From positions 124,001 to 188,000 of the forward strand of contig NZ_JACJOT010000001.1 of NCBI RefSeq assembly GCF_014695715.1: DNA of 64,000 nucleotides. The letters are read 5' to 3'. Positions 7,274 to 16,908 of this stretch are shown here, piece by piece. This stretch comes from Microcoleus sp. FACHB-68. Lineage in GTDB: Bacteria > Cyanobacteriota > Cyanobacteriia > Cyanobacteriales > Oscillatoriaceae. Both the position numbers and the translations under genes were made by a program. The notes under the pieces were generated by a model. That model saw nothing but the letters and a program-made list of their open reading frames with translations. It had not been told where the DNA came from and searched no databases. Each line of letters opens with the position of its first letter. Position 1 is the stretch's first letter.

Positions 7274-9607
7274 TTAAAGGGGAACAGCATCCGGATCGGC
7301 GCTGCGCTGATCCTGATAGGCTGTGGGATAGCGCCGGTGGTCATAGTACGCGTTCATCGGATAGCCACTAGCCTTATTTGCCACCACACCTAAAACTGGG
7401 GTGCCAGATGTGTGCAATCCGTCTAACGCTTGAGTCACCTCAGAGCGTTCTGTCTGGCCAATACCTACAACAAGCAAAATTCCATCTGTATGGCCGGCTA
7501 GCAAACTAGCATCTGCCAAACCCAGCAAAGGCGGTGCGTCATAGATAATCAAGTCAAACGCAGCTTGCCATTGCTCCATAAAACTCTGCATTTTCTTAGA
7601 GGAAAGGAGCCTCAGCGGGTCTGGGGGAATCGAGCCGGCTGTCAGGACAAACAGGTTTTCTTCCGTTGGCGACTGCTGCATCACATCTGCCGGTGCTGCG
7701 TTAGTCGTGATCGCTTCGGTTAATCCTGGGGTGTTTTTCAGGCCCATTTTGCTACTAACCTGAGGCCAGCGCAGGTCTGTATCCACCAGTAATACTCGCT
7801 GTCCCATTGCCGCCGCCGCCTGCGCTAGATTGACAGCCACCGTCGATTTACCATCTGCCGGTGCAGCAGAGCTAATAACCACAGAGCGAATGGGATTGCC
7901 CGAATTGAGGAGGCGCAAATTGGCGTTGAGAGAGCGAAAAGCCTCAATCAACGGCGAAGCGCCGGCATAGTAGAAGTCAGCTTTGGTAGCTGAATCAGCC
8001 AGTACACGAGATCGTGGAACTTCCATCGCTTGATCGCTATAAGGAATAACTCCTAACAGAGCCAATCGGGTAGTATCTTTCAATTCCTGGGGCGTGTGGA
8101 ACACATTGTTGAGCCGCTCTGCAAGCAAAGCCGCGCCCAGTCCCAACAGCAAGCCTCCGATGATTCCTATACCGAAGGTCTTTGAGACACTGGGTTCAGC
8201 CGGTATTGGTTTGCCTTTCTTGTTGCGTACGAGTTTAGGTTCGGAAATCAATTCCCAAGGTACATCCTGCTTCGCTGCCTCCACCCGCAACATTTCTCGT
8301 TGTCCTAAAAGTTGGTTAAGCGTAGCAGTGGCCACTCCCAATTCCCGCTGTAGATCCGTATACTGACGGATCATGACTGGAAACTGCTGAACTTGTTGAT
8401 TGAAAAAACCTTGAGCTTCGCCAATCGCTTGATTGCGTACTTTTAAAAGCTCAATTTTGTTGGCAGTATCGATCAATTGGCTAGCTAAACCTAACCGAAT
8501 CGAATCTTGGAACGGCGCTCGTAATACTTCGGTATTGCTCTGCGAAATGTTTTCACCCAAAACTTCTTGGGCTTCTTGACGGATCAGAGGGAGTAAGTTT
8601 TGCTGTTGATCTCGTAACGCTTGAATGCTAGGGCTATTGTCTGTAAACCGAGCTTTCTCTGTCGCAATCTTTGTTTCTATGTCTCTCAGCTGATTGAGTA
8701 ACTGCTGATAGCGCGGTGATTGCGTTAGCGCAGATGCTTTTAGCGCACTCTCCGGGTCTAGCCCAAGCCGCTGCTGCAAATTCGCGAAAAGCAATTGCTG
8801 CTGAGCCAGTGAGGTTTGGGTTTCTAAGCTATCTTCTTGGAGCGTCGTAATTTGCTCAGCCAGTTGTTCGCCTTGAACTTGAGGGTCAATCAAGTTGTAC
8901 TGCTGGCGAAACTGCTGAAGTTGCTGTTGTAGCGTATCTACTCGCTGGCGCAGTTGCGGCAGTTGGTCTTCAATAAATTGAATCCCTTGTCGGCTGTCGC
9001 TCTTGCGGTCTTCCAGGCTGTACCTAAGATAACCTTGAGCCAATTGCTCTAAAACAAACTGAATTTTTTCTGGATCGGAATCTAGGTAATTGACTTTTAA
9101 AACCTTGGTTTTTTTTAATCGCTCAATCGATAAGCTTCCTTTTTGACCCATCCCACCAAACAGAGAACGGTAATCAATTTTAGGATATCGGGATTGCAAC
9201 TGCTGAATAATAGGAGCCATTTGTTTGGGGCTTTGCAAAACCTCCACTTGGCTATCATAATCCAAGCCTTGTTTAGGAAGGACTGACCCCATCCCAATGG
9301 TTTGAAGTGCCGAAGAAACTCCAGAAATTTGAGATTGATCGCTAATAACCGGCTCAACTAACAGATGAAATGCCCCTTGATACTTAGGAGTCTGATTGAG
9401 AGTCCAAGCCAAGGCACCCGCCGCCACTACGGTGGTGATTCCGGCAATTAAAACGGCTCTACGACGGACAATCGTCCATATCTGTTCTAGATCCAGCTCA
9501 TCGTCGTCAGGCTCTTGTAAGTCAGCGGGGTAAAACGGCTGTAGTTGCTGAAATTGGCTAGTATGACTGTGCGGCGATGATGGCTGATAATTGTGTGCGG
9601 TCTCCAT
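7274..9607 (-). CDS. Wzc-type polysaccharide co-polymerase / tyrosine autokinase (BY-kinase)
   Basis: This 777-residue fused protein begins with a Wzz chain-length domain whose first membrane segment is at about 50-70. A long periplasmic coiled coil with glutamine-rich heptads spans about 200-440, and a second membrane segment lies at about 478-496. The cytoplasmic kinase has Walker A APADGKST (582-589), Walker A' VLLVDTDLR (605-613) and Walker B LIIYDAPP (686-693). A C-terminal tyrosine cluster (Tyr749, 754, 755, 760, 764) is the usual autophosphorylation tail. Such proteins control polymerisation and export of exopolysaccharide together with a Wza-type channel, which is encoded directly upstream (120-base gap). 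All kinase motifs are intact. Confidence 0.92.
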   Translation of the reverse strand: METAHNYQPSSPHSHTSQFQQLQPFYPADLQEPDDDELDLEQIWTIVRRRAVLIAGITTVVAAGALAWTLNQTPKYQGAFHLLVEPVISDQSQISGVSSALQTIGMGSVLPKQGLDYDSQVEVLQSPKQMAPIIQQLQSRYPKIDYRSLFGGMGQKGSLSIERLKKTKVLKVNYLDSDPEKIQFVLEQLAQGYLRYSLEDRKSDSRQGIQFIEDQLPQLRQRVDTLQQQLQQFRQQYNLIDPQVQGEQLAEQITTLQEDSLETQTSLAQQQLLFANLQQRLGLDPESALKASALTQSPRYQQLLNQLRDIETKIATEKARFTDNSPSIQALRDQQQNLLPLIRQEAQEVLGENISQSNTEVLRAPFQDSIRLGLASQLIDTANKIELLKVRNQAIGEAQGFFNQQVQQFPVMIRQYTDLQRELGVATATLNQLLGQREMLRVEAAKQDVPWELISEPKLVRNKKGKPIPAEPSVSKTFGIGIIGGLLLGLGAALLAERLNNVFHTPQELKDTTRLALLGVIPYSDQAMEVPRSRVLADSATKADFYYAGASPLIEAFRSLNANLRLLNSGNPIRSVVISSAAPADGKSTVAVNLAQAAAAMGQRVLLVDTDLRWPQVSSKMGLKNTPGLTEAITTNAAPADVMQQSPTEENLFVLTAGSIPPDPLRLLSSKKMQSFMEQWQAAFDLIIYDAPPLLGLADASLLAGHTDGILLVVGIGQTERSEVTQALDGLHTSGTPVLGVVANKASGYPMNAYYDHRRYPTAYQDQRSADPDAVPL

Positions 9608-9727
9608 CTTGACCCCTCTGTATGTTTTATTAATTCGTATCCTAGACGAAAGTCTGCATTTATGTTTTTAGAACTCAACCGAGTCCGGCTGTTTCTAAAG
9701 CAAAGATGCTGGTTGATCTCGCCCAAA

Positions 9728-11218
9728 CTAGAACAAGACGTCGAAAATTCTGAACGCCCCGAATAGGTTAACAAACGGGCTGAGAATTGTGGTGATTGTA
9801 TCTGCGGTTTTAGTAATGCTAGACCGGCCTACAACGATCACATCATTGGGGCGTAGAGCGGGATTAGTTTCCTCATTCAGCTCTTGAGAAAAGTCCACTG
9901 GCACAGTCCGGCGAGAAACAGTACCATTCGGGTTCAGGCGAACCAGTTCTACTTCTTGTCTGCGGGCTCGTATGTTATTAAAACCTCCTGCTGCCAGTAA
10001 TGCTTGGTTTAAGGAAGTGTTGGGAGGCAGTGCTACCGCACCCGACTTCACTACTTCCCCTACAACATTGACTGTAATTGTTGCCGGAGAAAAACTGGCC
10101 GAGGCGACTTGGGGAGCTTCCGTTAGGTCTATATTTTCTGCGGTGGGCACAACAATGGTGTCTCCCTGATCGAGGATTACATCTTGGGTCAGATCGCCCG
10201 CTTGCAAAAGTTGCCAAAGATCTACATCAATCACTTGTTCGGTGCCGATTTTAGTATTTCGGCGCACTTCGACCCGCCGAATATCCGCTAATTGCGTAAT
10301 CCCCCCTGCTGTTTGAAGCGCTCTGGTAACAGTTACCAACCCAAGTTGTCCGCCTTGATCATCAACTCTTTGCATTGTGTAGGAACCGGGACGATTGACT
10401 TCTCCGACAACAGCTATATTAAGTGGTCGAGTCGAATCTCCAGAAAGTGTAGTTGTTGATAATTGAGAGGCTTCTGCCAGATTTACATTTGTTTGAGTCG
10501 GGATAAAAATTGTGTCTCCATCCCGTAGACTTAAATCTTGACGCAAGTCACCTGTCTGCAATAATTCTTTAAGATCGAGATTGATAATTTGCTCCCCACC
10601 AGAGGGTTGAGGGCGACGTAACTGAACTCGCCGCAGATCAGCAGATTGCGTAATCCCACCGGCACTTTGAATAGCCCGTGTCACTGTTGGAACTTGAGCG
10701 CCAGCCTCGGTGTTACCGGCTCCCAGAGCATTAAGGACGTAGGAGCCTGGACGGTTCACTTCTCCTGCCAACCCAATGCTCAGGGGACGCGCTTGCAGCA
10801 AACTTACCGTAACGATAGGACGTGTGAGGTATTCAGCATATAGCTGAGAAAATTTTTGAGCCGCCACTTGCAAGGTCAGACCTTGGACATCTACACGGCC
10901 AATCAGGGGCAAGTTGAGTGAGCCATCCACCAAAACTTGGTATCGACCATTGGGTCCGCTATATTCTGGCACATTAAAGATATCGATCTGAATGATATCA
11001 GCCGGCCCTAAAATGTAAGCCTCTTGCAGTTGACTTGGAGCAACGAGTTGACTGGGTGTGGTATCGCCGAAAACTCGCCCCTGAGCCAAGCTGGGCAAGG
11101 AGTGGGTCAGTATTATCAGAGCCGAAACTGTTAAACCAATGAAAGGTTTGCTCGGCCAGTGACGAGTTGCGAGCGGAGAATGTAGTGATGTCGGATACCT
11201 AAAATCTGCACGAACCAT
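9728..11218 (-). CDS. Wza/GumB-type polysaccharide export protein with SLBB domains
   Basis: The frame is open to a TTG at 11257, but ATG 11218 gives the basic stretch and signal peptide (FIGLTVSALIILTHSLPSLAQG) expected for an exported outer-membrane protein, so 496 residues are annotated. The Poly_export motif YILGPADIIQIDIFNVPEYSG comes first. Three SLBB segments follow, each opening with 'VVGEVNRPGSY' or a variant (LAGEVNRPGSYVL, VVGEVNRPGSYTM, VVGEVVKSGAVAL) and joined by repeated GGITQ-ADLRRV blocks. The first two SLBB units are near-duplicates in protein and DNA. It forms the outer-membrane channel with the downstream Wzc-like kinase. No lipobox cysteine is obvious. Confidence 0.9.
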   Translation of the reverse strand: MVRADFRYPTSLHSPLATRHWPSKPFIGLTVSALIILTHSLPSLAQGRVFGDTTPSQLVAPSQLQEAYILGPADIIQIDIFNVPEYSGPNGRYQVLVDGSLNLPLIGRVDVQGLTLQVAAQKFSQLYAEYLTRPIVTVSLLQARPLSIGLAGEVNRPGSYVLNALGAGNTEAGAQVPTVTRAIQSAGGITQSADLRRVQLRRPQPSGGEQIINLDLKELLQTGDLRQDLSLRDGDTIFIPTQTNVNLAEASQLSTTTLSGDSTRPLNIAVVGEVNRPGSYTMQRVDDQGGQLGLVTVTRALQTAGGITQLADIRRVEVRRNTKIGTEQVIDVDLWQLLQAGDLTQDVILDQGDTIVVPTAENIDLTEAPQVASASFSPATITVNVVGEVVKSGAVALPPNTSLNQALLAAGGFNNIRARRQEVELVRLNPNGTVSRRTVPVDFSQELNEETNPALRPNDVIVVGRSSITKTADTITTILSPFVNLFGAFRIFDVLF

Positions 11219-11422
11219 AGGGCTTCTAAAATTTTTACAATACCTTAGCAGGGACAAGACCTAAACGGTCAAAGTGAAGTCGTTTTCTAACGTTCAAAGG
11301 TTTGATCCGGTTCATCAATGGTTACTGAGCCTTTGGGGAGATTCTACAGCTTTAGTGTTCATCTCTTGGAGACAGCCTAGCATTCTCTATCAGATTGGCT
11401 TTCCGCTATCTGTACTTATAGC

Positions 11423-13354
11423 CTAGTCTACAGAAACTGGGACTTTGACAGACCGCGCTAGCTGGTATGCTGTCAGCTTATATTCTGGTACGAGACTCTG
11501 CAATTGGGCAATGACACCCGTATGGTCATCTCTTCGCGCTTTTGCAAGCAGCGCCTCTATGCGTGGGTGCAAAAATTCCCAAAGCATTTTAGCTTCATTC
11601 GCACAGAAAATTTTCGGATGTCTGGTCTGACTGACATTTGCACAATCAATGAGTAATTCCTCATGCAGCTTTTCTCCGGGTCTCAATCCGGTAATTTTGA
11701 TATCTATATCTTGGCCCGGTACTAAGCCGCTGAGTTGAATCATCTGTAACGCCAGATCGTAAATCCGCACAGGTTGACCCATATCCAATAGAAAAATTTC
11801 ACCTCCCTTTCCTAAAGCTCCCGCTTGGATAACTAAACGAGCGGCTTCGGGAATAGACATGAAATAACGAGTGATATCCGGATGGGTTAGTGTAATGGGC
11901 TGGCCCTCGGCAATTTGTTTGCGGAAACGCGGCACAACTGAACCGCTGCTATCTAACACATTGCCAAATCGCACGATGGTGAAACAGGTTGTCATTTCTG
12001 GTTGAGCTGCCAGTGCTTGTAAAATCAGCTCCGCCACCCGTTTTGTTGCTCCCATAACATTCGTAGGGCGCACCGCTTTATCGGTGGAAATTAAAACAAA
12101 GTTACTGATCCCACACTCAATGGCACAACGAGCGACTGTCAGTGTTCCTAAAACATTATTAATGACTCCCTGAGCAGGATTGGCTTCTACCAGCGGAACG
12201 TGTTTGTACGCAGCAGCATGATAAATAGTCTCTATTTTATATTTATACAAAATAGCACTTAGCTGCATTTGCTCGGTTACACTGCCCAAGCAGGCGACCT
12301 TATGAAGCTTGGGATAAGCTTCAGTTAATTCCATGTCAATGCTGTAGAGGGCAAACTCACTCTGCTCATACAAGATCAGGCATTTAGGTGCTTGCTGTGC
12401 GATCTGCCGGCATAACTCAGAGCCAATTGAACCACCGGCACCCGTCACCAGAACCGCTTTTCCTGTGATATTCATCCGCAGCAACTCTGGATCTGGCACT
12501 ACTTCTTCTCGTCCTAGAAGATCAGCAATATCTATATCTCTGATTTCACTGAGAGAAACTTTGCCGCATAATATCTCCCCAATACCGGGTACAGTCTTCA
12601 CCGGCACTGACAAACACTGCAACCTTTCTATGATTTGACGTTTGGCCGCCCGATCCACAGAGGGCATGGCTAGTAAGATAGTGTCAAAGCTTTTTTGGGC
12701 TAAAAGTTTGGCAAGGTCTTTTGGGGAGTAAACGGTAAGTCCCTGAATAATCTGCTTGTGAAGAGATACATCATCATCCACGAAGGCTACGAGGTGGTAG
12801 CCATTATGGTAAGTTAAGGCTTGGGCGAGTTGAGAACCGGCTTCACCGGCACCGTAAATCACTACCCGTTCTGGCGGGTTGCTGTAATTGGGCTGGTAGG
12901 TTAGATGGTAAACAATCCAGCGCATAGACACCCGTACCCCAACAACCAAAAGCAAAGTCAGCAAAGCATCGTTGAGCAGAACCGAACGCGGCAGTTGTAA
13001 AAATTCTAGTAAATAGGCAAGAACAACAAATGCACCAGAGCTGAACAAAACTGCTCTAGCAGCGCTAAATAAAAATTCTAAGCCGGTGTAGCGCAGAACT
13101 GGGCGGTAAATGCCCAGTGCTAAAAACACGAAAAGTTTAATGAAAATCAGTAAGAAGATTAACCAAGTGTAGGGCAGAATTTCTGCAACGGGATCTAGAG
13201 TGTTGAAGCGCAAGCCAAACGCGCCGTAAATGGCTGCCAAAAATAGTACGATATCAATGGCGATGAGCAGCCCGTGCTTTTGTGGCCTAGAGAGTGAGGC
13301 GGCAGCCTTCTGAATTGCATCTGCTAGGTGTTTGAGCAGTAATTGCTGGAGCAT
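11423..13354 (-). CDS. CapD/FlaA1/WbpM-type membrane NDP-sugar 4,6-dehydratase
   Basis: This 643-residue protein has four to five membrane segments within the first 150 residues. A first Rossmann-like domain (RVVIYGAGEAGSQ, about 163-175) is followed by a catalytic SDR domain starting VLVTGAGGSIGSELC (301-315). The active-site region reads STDKAVRPTNVMGATKR (423-439). The methionine replaces the usual SDR tyrosine, as in WbpM/PglF-type UDP-GlcNAc 4,6-dehydratases. Length matches the long membrane-bound class. It probably makes a UDP-4-keto-6-deoxy sugar for the polymer handled by the downstream Wza- and Wzc-like genes. The 204-base gap to the next gene shows no terminator. The exact sugar is unknown. 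Confidence 0.9.
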   Translation of the reverse strand: MLQQLLLKHLADAIQKAAASLSRPQKHGLLIAIDIVLFLAAIYGAFGLRFNTLDPVAEILPYTWLIFLLIFIKLFVFLALGIYRPVLRYTGLEFLFSAARAVLFSSGAFVVLAYLLEFLQLPRSVLLNDALLTLLLVVGVRVSMRWIVYHLTYQPNYSNPPERVVIYGAGEAGSQLAQALTYHNGYHLVAFVDDDVSLHKQIIQGLTVYSPKDLAKLLAQKSFDTILLAMPSVDRAAKRQIIERLQCLSVPVKTVPGIGEILCGKVSLSEIRDIDIADLLGREEVVPDPELLRMNITGKAVLVTGAGGSIGSELCRQIAQQAPKCLILYEQSEFALYSIDMELTEAYPKLHKVACLGSVTEQMQLSAILYKYKIETIYHAAAYKHVPLVEANPAQGVINNVLGTLTVARCAIECGISNFVLISTDKAVRPTNVMGATKRVAELILQALAAQPEMTTCFTIVRFGNVLDSSGSVVPRFRKQIAEGQPITLTHPDITRYFMSIPEAARLVIQAGALGKGGEIFLLDMGQPVRIYDLALQMIQLSGLVPGQDIDIKITGLRPGEKLHEELLIDCANVSQTRHPKIFCANEAKMLWEFLHPRIEALLAKARRDDHTGVIAQLQSLVPEYKLTAYQLARSVKVPVSVD

Positions 13355-13872
13355 GAGAACACTATAAACTCTACGAGGCAGGAAATGCTTGAACTGTGGT
13401 TCCCCGGATTTTGCGGAAACACGTTACAACCATCAAGAGTCTCATAAAAGGGTTAGAGTTCCCCAATTCTCCCGGAAACAAGCGACAGGACTAAGAATGC
13501 AGGTAGTTTTGACATAAAAGTTCACAAGCCCTGCTGTCCGATCTTTCTACTGTCCTAGGGCCGGCTTTGAGAAAGTCGAGATGTCTGGACACTAAAGTTT
13601 TAACCGGATAGCGTCATCTCACTGAGCAAGCACTGCGGCAAAGTCTAGTAACTTTAGATAGCGTACTCATCTTTTCTGTATAAATTTTCCCACAACTCAA
13701 AAGTGTTGCGATAACGGCAAGAGGTGGCGCAAAGCAGTTGTTTTTGCTTTAGCGTCACCTCTTTTACTGCAAATCCCGCACAATTTCTGCTAAATCTTGC
13801 CCTAAATCGGAAAGATTTGCTGAGTGATTGGATGCCGGCGGGACGGAGGCTGCCTCACTATCGCGCCCATCC
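13355..13872. other. 518-base intergenic region upstream of the exopolysaccharide genes
   Basis: No convincing ORF is visible. The part next to 13354 must hold the promoter for the minus-strand polysaccharide genes, but no clear -10/-35 pair stands out. The only structured element is the hairpin at 13721-13765. A short stretch after the TPR stop (13800-13865, minus strand) reads as hydrophilic protein-like sequence without a start and may be an old C-terminal extension. Confidence 0.5.
13721..13765. terminator. imperfect hairpin between the TPR gene and the polysaccharide genes
   Basis: GAGGTGGCGCAAAGCA pairs with TGCTTTAGCGTCACCTC (one mismatch, one bulge) across a short T-rich loop, followed by TTTT on the plus strand. 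On the minus strand, the direction of the flanking genes, the trailing T-run is only two bases, so terminator strength for the TPR transcript is doubtful. Confidence 0.5.
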
Positions 13873-14955
13873 TTAATTCCACAGCACTCCTGTTGTAGAA
13901 GCGGTGGACAAGGACTTTTGTTGAATTAACGCCTGAAATCGTCCATCTTCCCGAATTTCGTCAAAATCCGAGTCAGTTTTTGCCATTTCCACGTATTCGT
14001 CGGGATTGAGATTAATCGCTTGCTGTAAGTGTTCAATTGCTAAATCAATATGACCAGAACCGGCATAACAGCAGGCTTTGTTGTACCAGGCTTTGTGTTT
14101 ATCGGGTTGCAACTCTATCGCTTTATCGTAGCTGGCGATTGCCCCATAATGGCACTCTAGGTTATCCAACGCCTGACCCCGAAAGTACCAAGTATCGGCG
14201 TTATCAGGTTGAAGCACTAAGGCACGATCTAAGCTGACAACCGCTTTTGCATAGTAACCCAAATTCAGCAGCGCCATCCCACGGTTATACCAAGCCCAGT
14301 GATAGTCAGGTTTTTCCTCTAAAGCTTTGTCATAGTTAATAATTGCCGCTTCGTAGCGTTGTAAGTCATATAGGGCATTTCCCCGATTGTGCCAAGCTTC
14401 GTGGAAGTCCGGTTTGATCTCAATGGCTTTGTCGTAGGAAGCAATCACTTTTTCTAACCGGCCTAAGTGTCTGAGGGCAATTCCCCGGTGATACCAAGCC
14501 CAGTAGTAATTCGGTTGAAATTCAATGGCTTTATCATAGCTCGTGAGTGCTTCTTCGTAGCGGCCCAGATTTTTGAGGGCAATCCCGCGATTGTTCCAAG
14601 CCCAGTAATAGTCAGTTTTAAATTTAATCGCTTTATCATAGCTGGCAATTGCTTCTTCATACTGGCCCATGTCATCTAGGGCATTGCCGCGATTGTTCCA
14701 CGCTTCATGAAAGGCCGGTTTAAACTCAATCGCTTTATCATAGCTGGCAATTGCTTCTTCAAACTGGCGCAGGTGATACAGCGCATTGCCCCGGCTGTAC
14801 CAGACATCGTGGTAGTCCGGTTGCAGTTCTAAGGCTTTATCGTAGCTGGCAATTGCGTGGGCATATTGCTCAGATCGGTTGAGGTGTAAACCCTTCTGGA
14901 AAAAAAACTCGACTTCCAGTTCTACCGTGACTGCATTACTCATAAGGTTTGACAT
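13873..14955 (-). CDS. tetratricopeptide-repeat protein
   Basis: These 360 residues are built almost wholly of 34-residue TPR units, eight of which are very alike (pattern 'hEAWnNRGNALyDLgrYEeAIaSYDKAIEfKPd'). A degenerate C-terminal unit and a short tail ending TTGVLWN follow. There is no signal peptide or membrane segment, so it is probably a cytoplasmic scaffold. The repeats are also visible at DNA level, so unit number may vary between strains. It is divergent from the aspartase gene, and its 5' leader contains one copy of a 36-base direct repeat (14953-14988) that begins at the ATG itself. Partners are unknown. Confidence 0.9.
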   Translation of the reverse strand: MSNLMSNAVTVELEVEFFFQKGLHLNRSEQYAHAIASYDKALELQPDYHDVWYSRGNALYHLRQFEEAIASYDKAIEFKPAFHEAWNNRGNALDDMGQYEEAIASYDKAIKFKTDYYWAWNNRGIALKNLGRYEEALTSYDKAIEFQPNYYWAWYHRGIALRHLGRLEKVIASYDKAIEIKPDFHEAWHNRGNALYDLQRYEAAIINYDKALEEKPDYHWAWYNRGMALLNLGYYAKAVVSLDRALVLQPDNADTWYFRGQALDNLECHYGAIASYDKAIELQPDKHKAWYNKACCYAGSGHIDLAIEHLQQAINLNPDEYVEMAKTDSDFDEIREDGRFQALIQQKSLSTASTTGVLWN

Positions 14956-15075
14956 CTAACTTTAGGATGATTTTATCTAAAATACCCAAAATCAGCCATG
15001 AACTCAACAACTTGACTGCCATTAGCACCAATAATCTGGCATCTTACTTTAGGATGATTTTATTTAAAGTACCCA
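14953..15075. repeat. pair of 36-base direct repeats between divergent TPR and aspartase genes
   Basis: Copies at 14953-14988 and 15040-15075 share 33 of 36 bases, including the unbroken core ACTTTAGGATGATTTTAT. Their starts are 87 bases apart. One copy touches the TPR start codon and the other ends 10 bases before the aspartase ATG, so the arrangement brackets the whole intergenic region. It could be a duplicated promoter/operator or the scar of a local duplication. Confidence 0.75.
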
Positions 15076-15085
15076 GACCGACACC

Positions 15086-16504
15086 ATGAATCTACAATCA
15101 GGCGCAAATTACCGGACAGAGCGAGATTCTATGGGGGAACGGCAAATCCCTGCCGGTGCCTACTACGGCATCCAAACCCTACGGGCCATTGAAAATTTCC
15201 CGATTAGTGGGATAAAACCGTTGCCCACGTATATCGATGCCTGTGTGCTGATTAAAAAAGCTACGGCGCTGGTTAATGGCGAACTTGGATGCATACCAAA
15301 AGAGATTAGTCAAGTGCTTGTAGAGGTAACTGACGAAGTTCTCGCCGGCCAGTTCCGCGATCAGTTTGTGGTGGATATCTATCAAGCCGGTGCCGGCACC
15401 TCCCACCACATGAATATTAATGAAGTGCTGGCAAATCGGGCGCTAGAAATTTTGGGTGATGAAAAAGGCAATTACAAGCGCGTTAGCCCCAATGATCACG
15501 TTAATTACGGTCAGTCTACAAACGACGTAATCCCCACAGCCATTCGGATCGGGGGGCTGTTGGCGTTGGAGAGAACCTTTTACCCCGCGCTGTCAGGGGC
15601 GATCGCCGCTTTAGATAACAAAGCTGAAGAATTCAAAGATATTGTTAAATCTGGCAGAACTCACTTGCAGGATGCGGTGCCGGTGCGCTTAGGGGAAAGC
15701 TTTCGTGCTTGGGCGCAAATTCTCACCGAACACCTGATTCGAGTTGAGAAAGCATCAGAGGATTTGATGACACTGGGGTTGGGCGGGAGTGCTGCCGGCA
15801 CCGGCTTGAATACGCACCCGCAATATCGCCATCGTGTTGCCCAAATTTTATCAGAACTGATCGATCAGCCATTGCGACCGGCCCCTCACTTGATGGCAGC
15901 AATGCAGAGTATGGCACCGTTTGTCAGCGTGTCCGGTGCATTACGGAACCTTGCCCAGGATTGCGTTAAAATTTCCCATGACTTGCGGCTGATGGATTCT
16001 GGGCCAAAAACAGGTTTCAAAGAAATTCAATTGCCGCCGGTGCAGCCTGGATCGTCAATTATGCCCGGAAAATATAACCCCGTCATGGCAGAAATGACCT
16101 CAATGGTTTGCTTTCAAGTCATGGGTTATGACAGTGCCATCGCCCTCGCCGCCCAAGCCGGCCAACTAGAATTAAACGTGATGATGCCGCTGATTGCCTA
16201 TAACCTGATTCACAGTATTGAAATTTTGGGCAACACTTTGGCAGCATTGACTAACCAATGCTTAGAAAACATTAGCGCCAACCGTGATCGCTGCCTCGCT
16301 TATGCTGAAGGAAGCTTAGCCCTCGTTACCGCCCTTAACCCTCACATCGGCTATCTCAACGCCGCTGCCGTTGCCAAAGAATCCCTAGAAACCGGCAAAT
16401 CTCTGCGGCAGATCGTTTTGGAACGGGGGCTAATGAGTGCTGAAGAACTGGCAAACGTTATAGACTTGGAAACAATGAGCGCACTGCCACGTGAAGAGGG
16501 CTAG
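15086..16504 (+). CDS. aspA: aspartate ammonia-lyase (aspartase/fumarase superfamily)
   Basis: This 472-residue member of the aspartase/fumarase superfamily has MNINEVLANRALE, SGRTHLQDAVPVRLGESF and the signature loop GSSIMPGKYNPVMAEM. The C-terminal half (AGQLELNVMMPLIAYN, then IGYLNAAAVAKESLETGKS) follows aspartase more closely than fumarase C. Aspartase reversibly splits aspartate into fumarate and ammonia in the cytoplasm. The loop normally reads GSSxMPxKxNP with valine before NP; here it is tyrosine. A fumarase role cannot be fully excluded. Its stop codon lies within a TAGGGGC tandem repeat, so the last residues may be strain-variable. Confidence 0.8.
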   Translation: MNLQSGANYRTERDSMGERQIPAGAYYGIQTLRAIENFPISGIKPLPTYIDACVLIKKATALVNGELGCIPKEISQVLVEVTDEVLAGQFRDQFVVDIYQAGAGTSHHMNINEVLANRALEILGDEKGNYKRVSPNDHVNYGQSTNDVIPTAIRIGGLLALERTFYPALSGAIAALDNKAEEFKDIVKSGRTHLQDAVPVRLGESFRAWAQILTEHLIRVEKASEDLMTLGLGGSAAGTGLNTHPQYRHRVAQILSELIDQPLRPAPHLMAAMQSMAPFVSVSGALRNLAQDCVKISHDLRLMDSGPKTGFKEIQLPPVQPGSSIMPGKYNPVMAEMTSMVCFQVMGYDSAIALAAQAGQLELNVMMPLIAYNLIHSIEILGNTLAALTNQCLENISANRDRCLAYAEGSLALVTALNPHIGYLNAAAVAKESLETGKSLRQIVLERGLMSAEELANVIDLETMSALPREEG

Positions 16505-16564
16505 GGGCTAGGGGCTTGTAGGGGCGTACCGGCGTGTGCGCCCGCAAAAGTGTGTGCGCCCTCC
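16501..16564. repeat. short tandem G-rich repeats at the 3' end of the aspartase gene
   Basis: CTAGGGG units in tandem are followed by two related GTGTGCGCCC blocks. The first unit supplies the TAG stop of the upstream gene. This belongs to the short tandemly repeated sequences typical of filamentous cyanobacteria. Confidence 0.6.
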
Positions 16565-16605
16565 TAATTTCAAAGGCCGAATTTTAAATCAGGAGATGAT
16601 TGTCA

Positions 16606-16887
16606 ATGCCAAGTCAAGATAGCACAACCCAAGTGACCTTTCATTACGTGCACGGTCAGAGCGAATCATTTAGTATCACGAAAACGCCCCAAGAATTTTA
16701 TCAGCAATTGCAAATCGCATCCGAGCAAAATTGGATAACGTTGCATCTGTCTGATCAAAGCGTTGTTATCAGACTTGATAAGGTGGCAAAAGTGGAAGTG
16801 AAACCTCCCTTCCCTGAGATGGCAGGAGATGGCATTTTCCCAGATGCTAAGCGGGTAACTGCTCTGGCTCGTGGTGCGGCCCGGTAA
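16606..16887 (+). CDS. hypothetical protein, 93 residues
   Basis: The frame is open from a TTG at 16600, but ATG 16606 lies 10 bases after AGGAG (16591-16595) and is preferred. The protein starts MPSQDSTTQVTFHYVHG and shows alternating beta-strand pattern (SFSITKTPQEFYQQL, WITLHLSDQSVVIRLDKVAKVEV). A basic tail, RVTALARGAAR, closes it. It is soluble with no cysteine. I recognise no named family, although short beta-rich proteins with this 'Q-fhYv-G--e-f' opening recur in cyanobacteria. It is on the same strand as the aspartase gene behind it and the DUF362 gene ahead. A hairpin at 16909 follows it. Confidence 0.65.
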   Translation: MPSQDSTTQVTFHYVHGQSESFSITKTPQEFYQQLQIASEQNWITLHLSDQSVVIRLDKVAKVEVKPPFPEMAGDGIFPDAKRVTALARGAAR

Positions 16888-16908
16888 CAATTTTAAAAGG
16901 TTCTTTGT

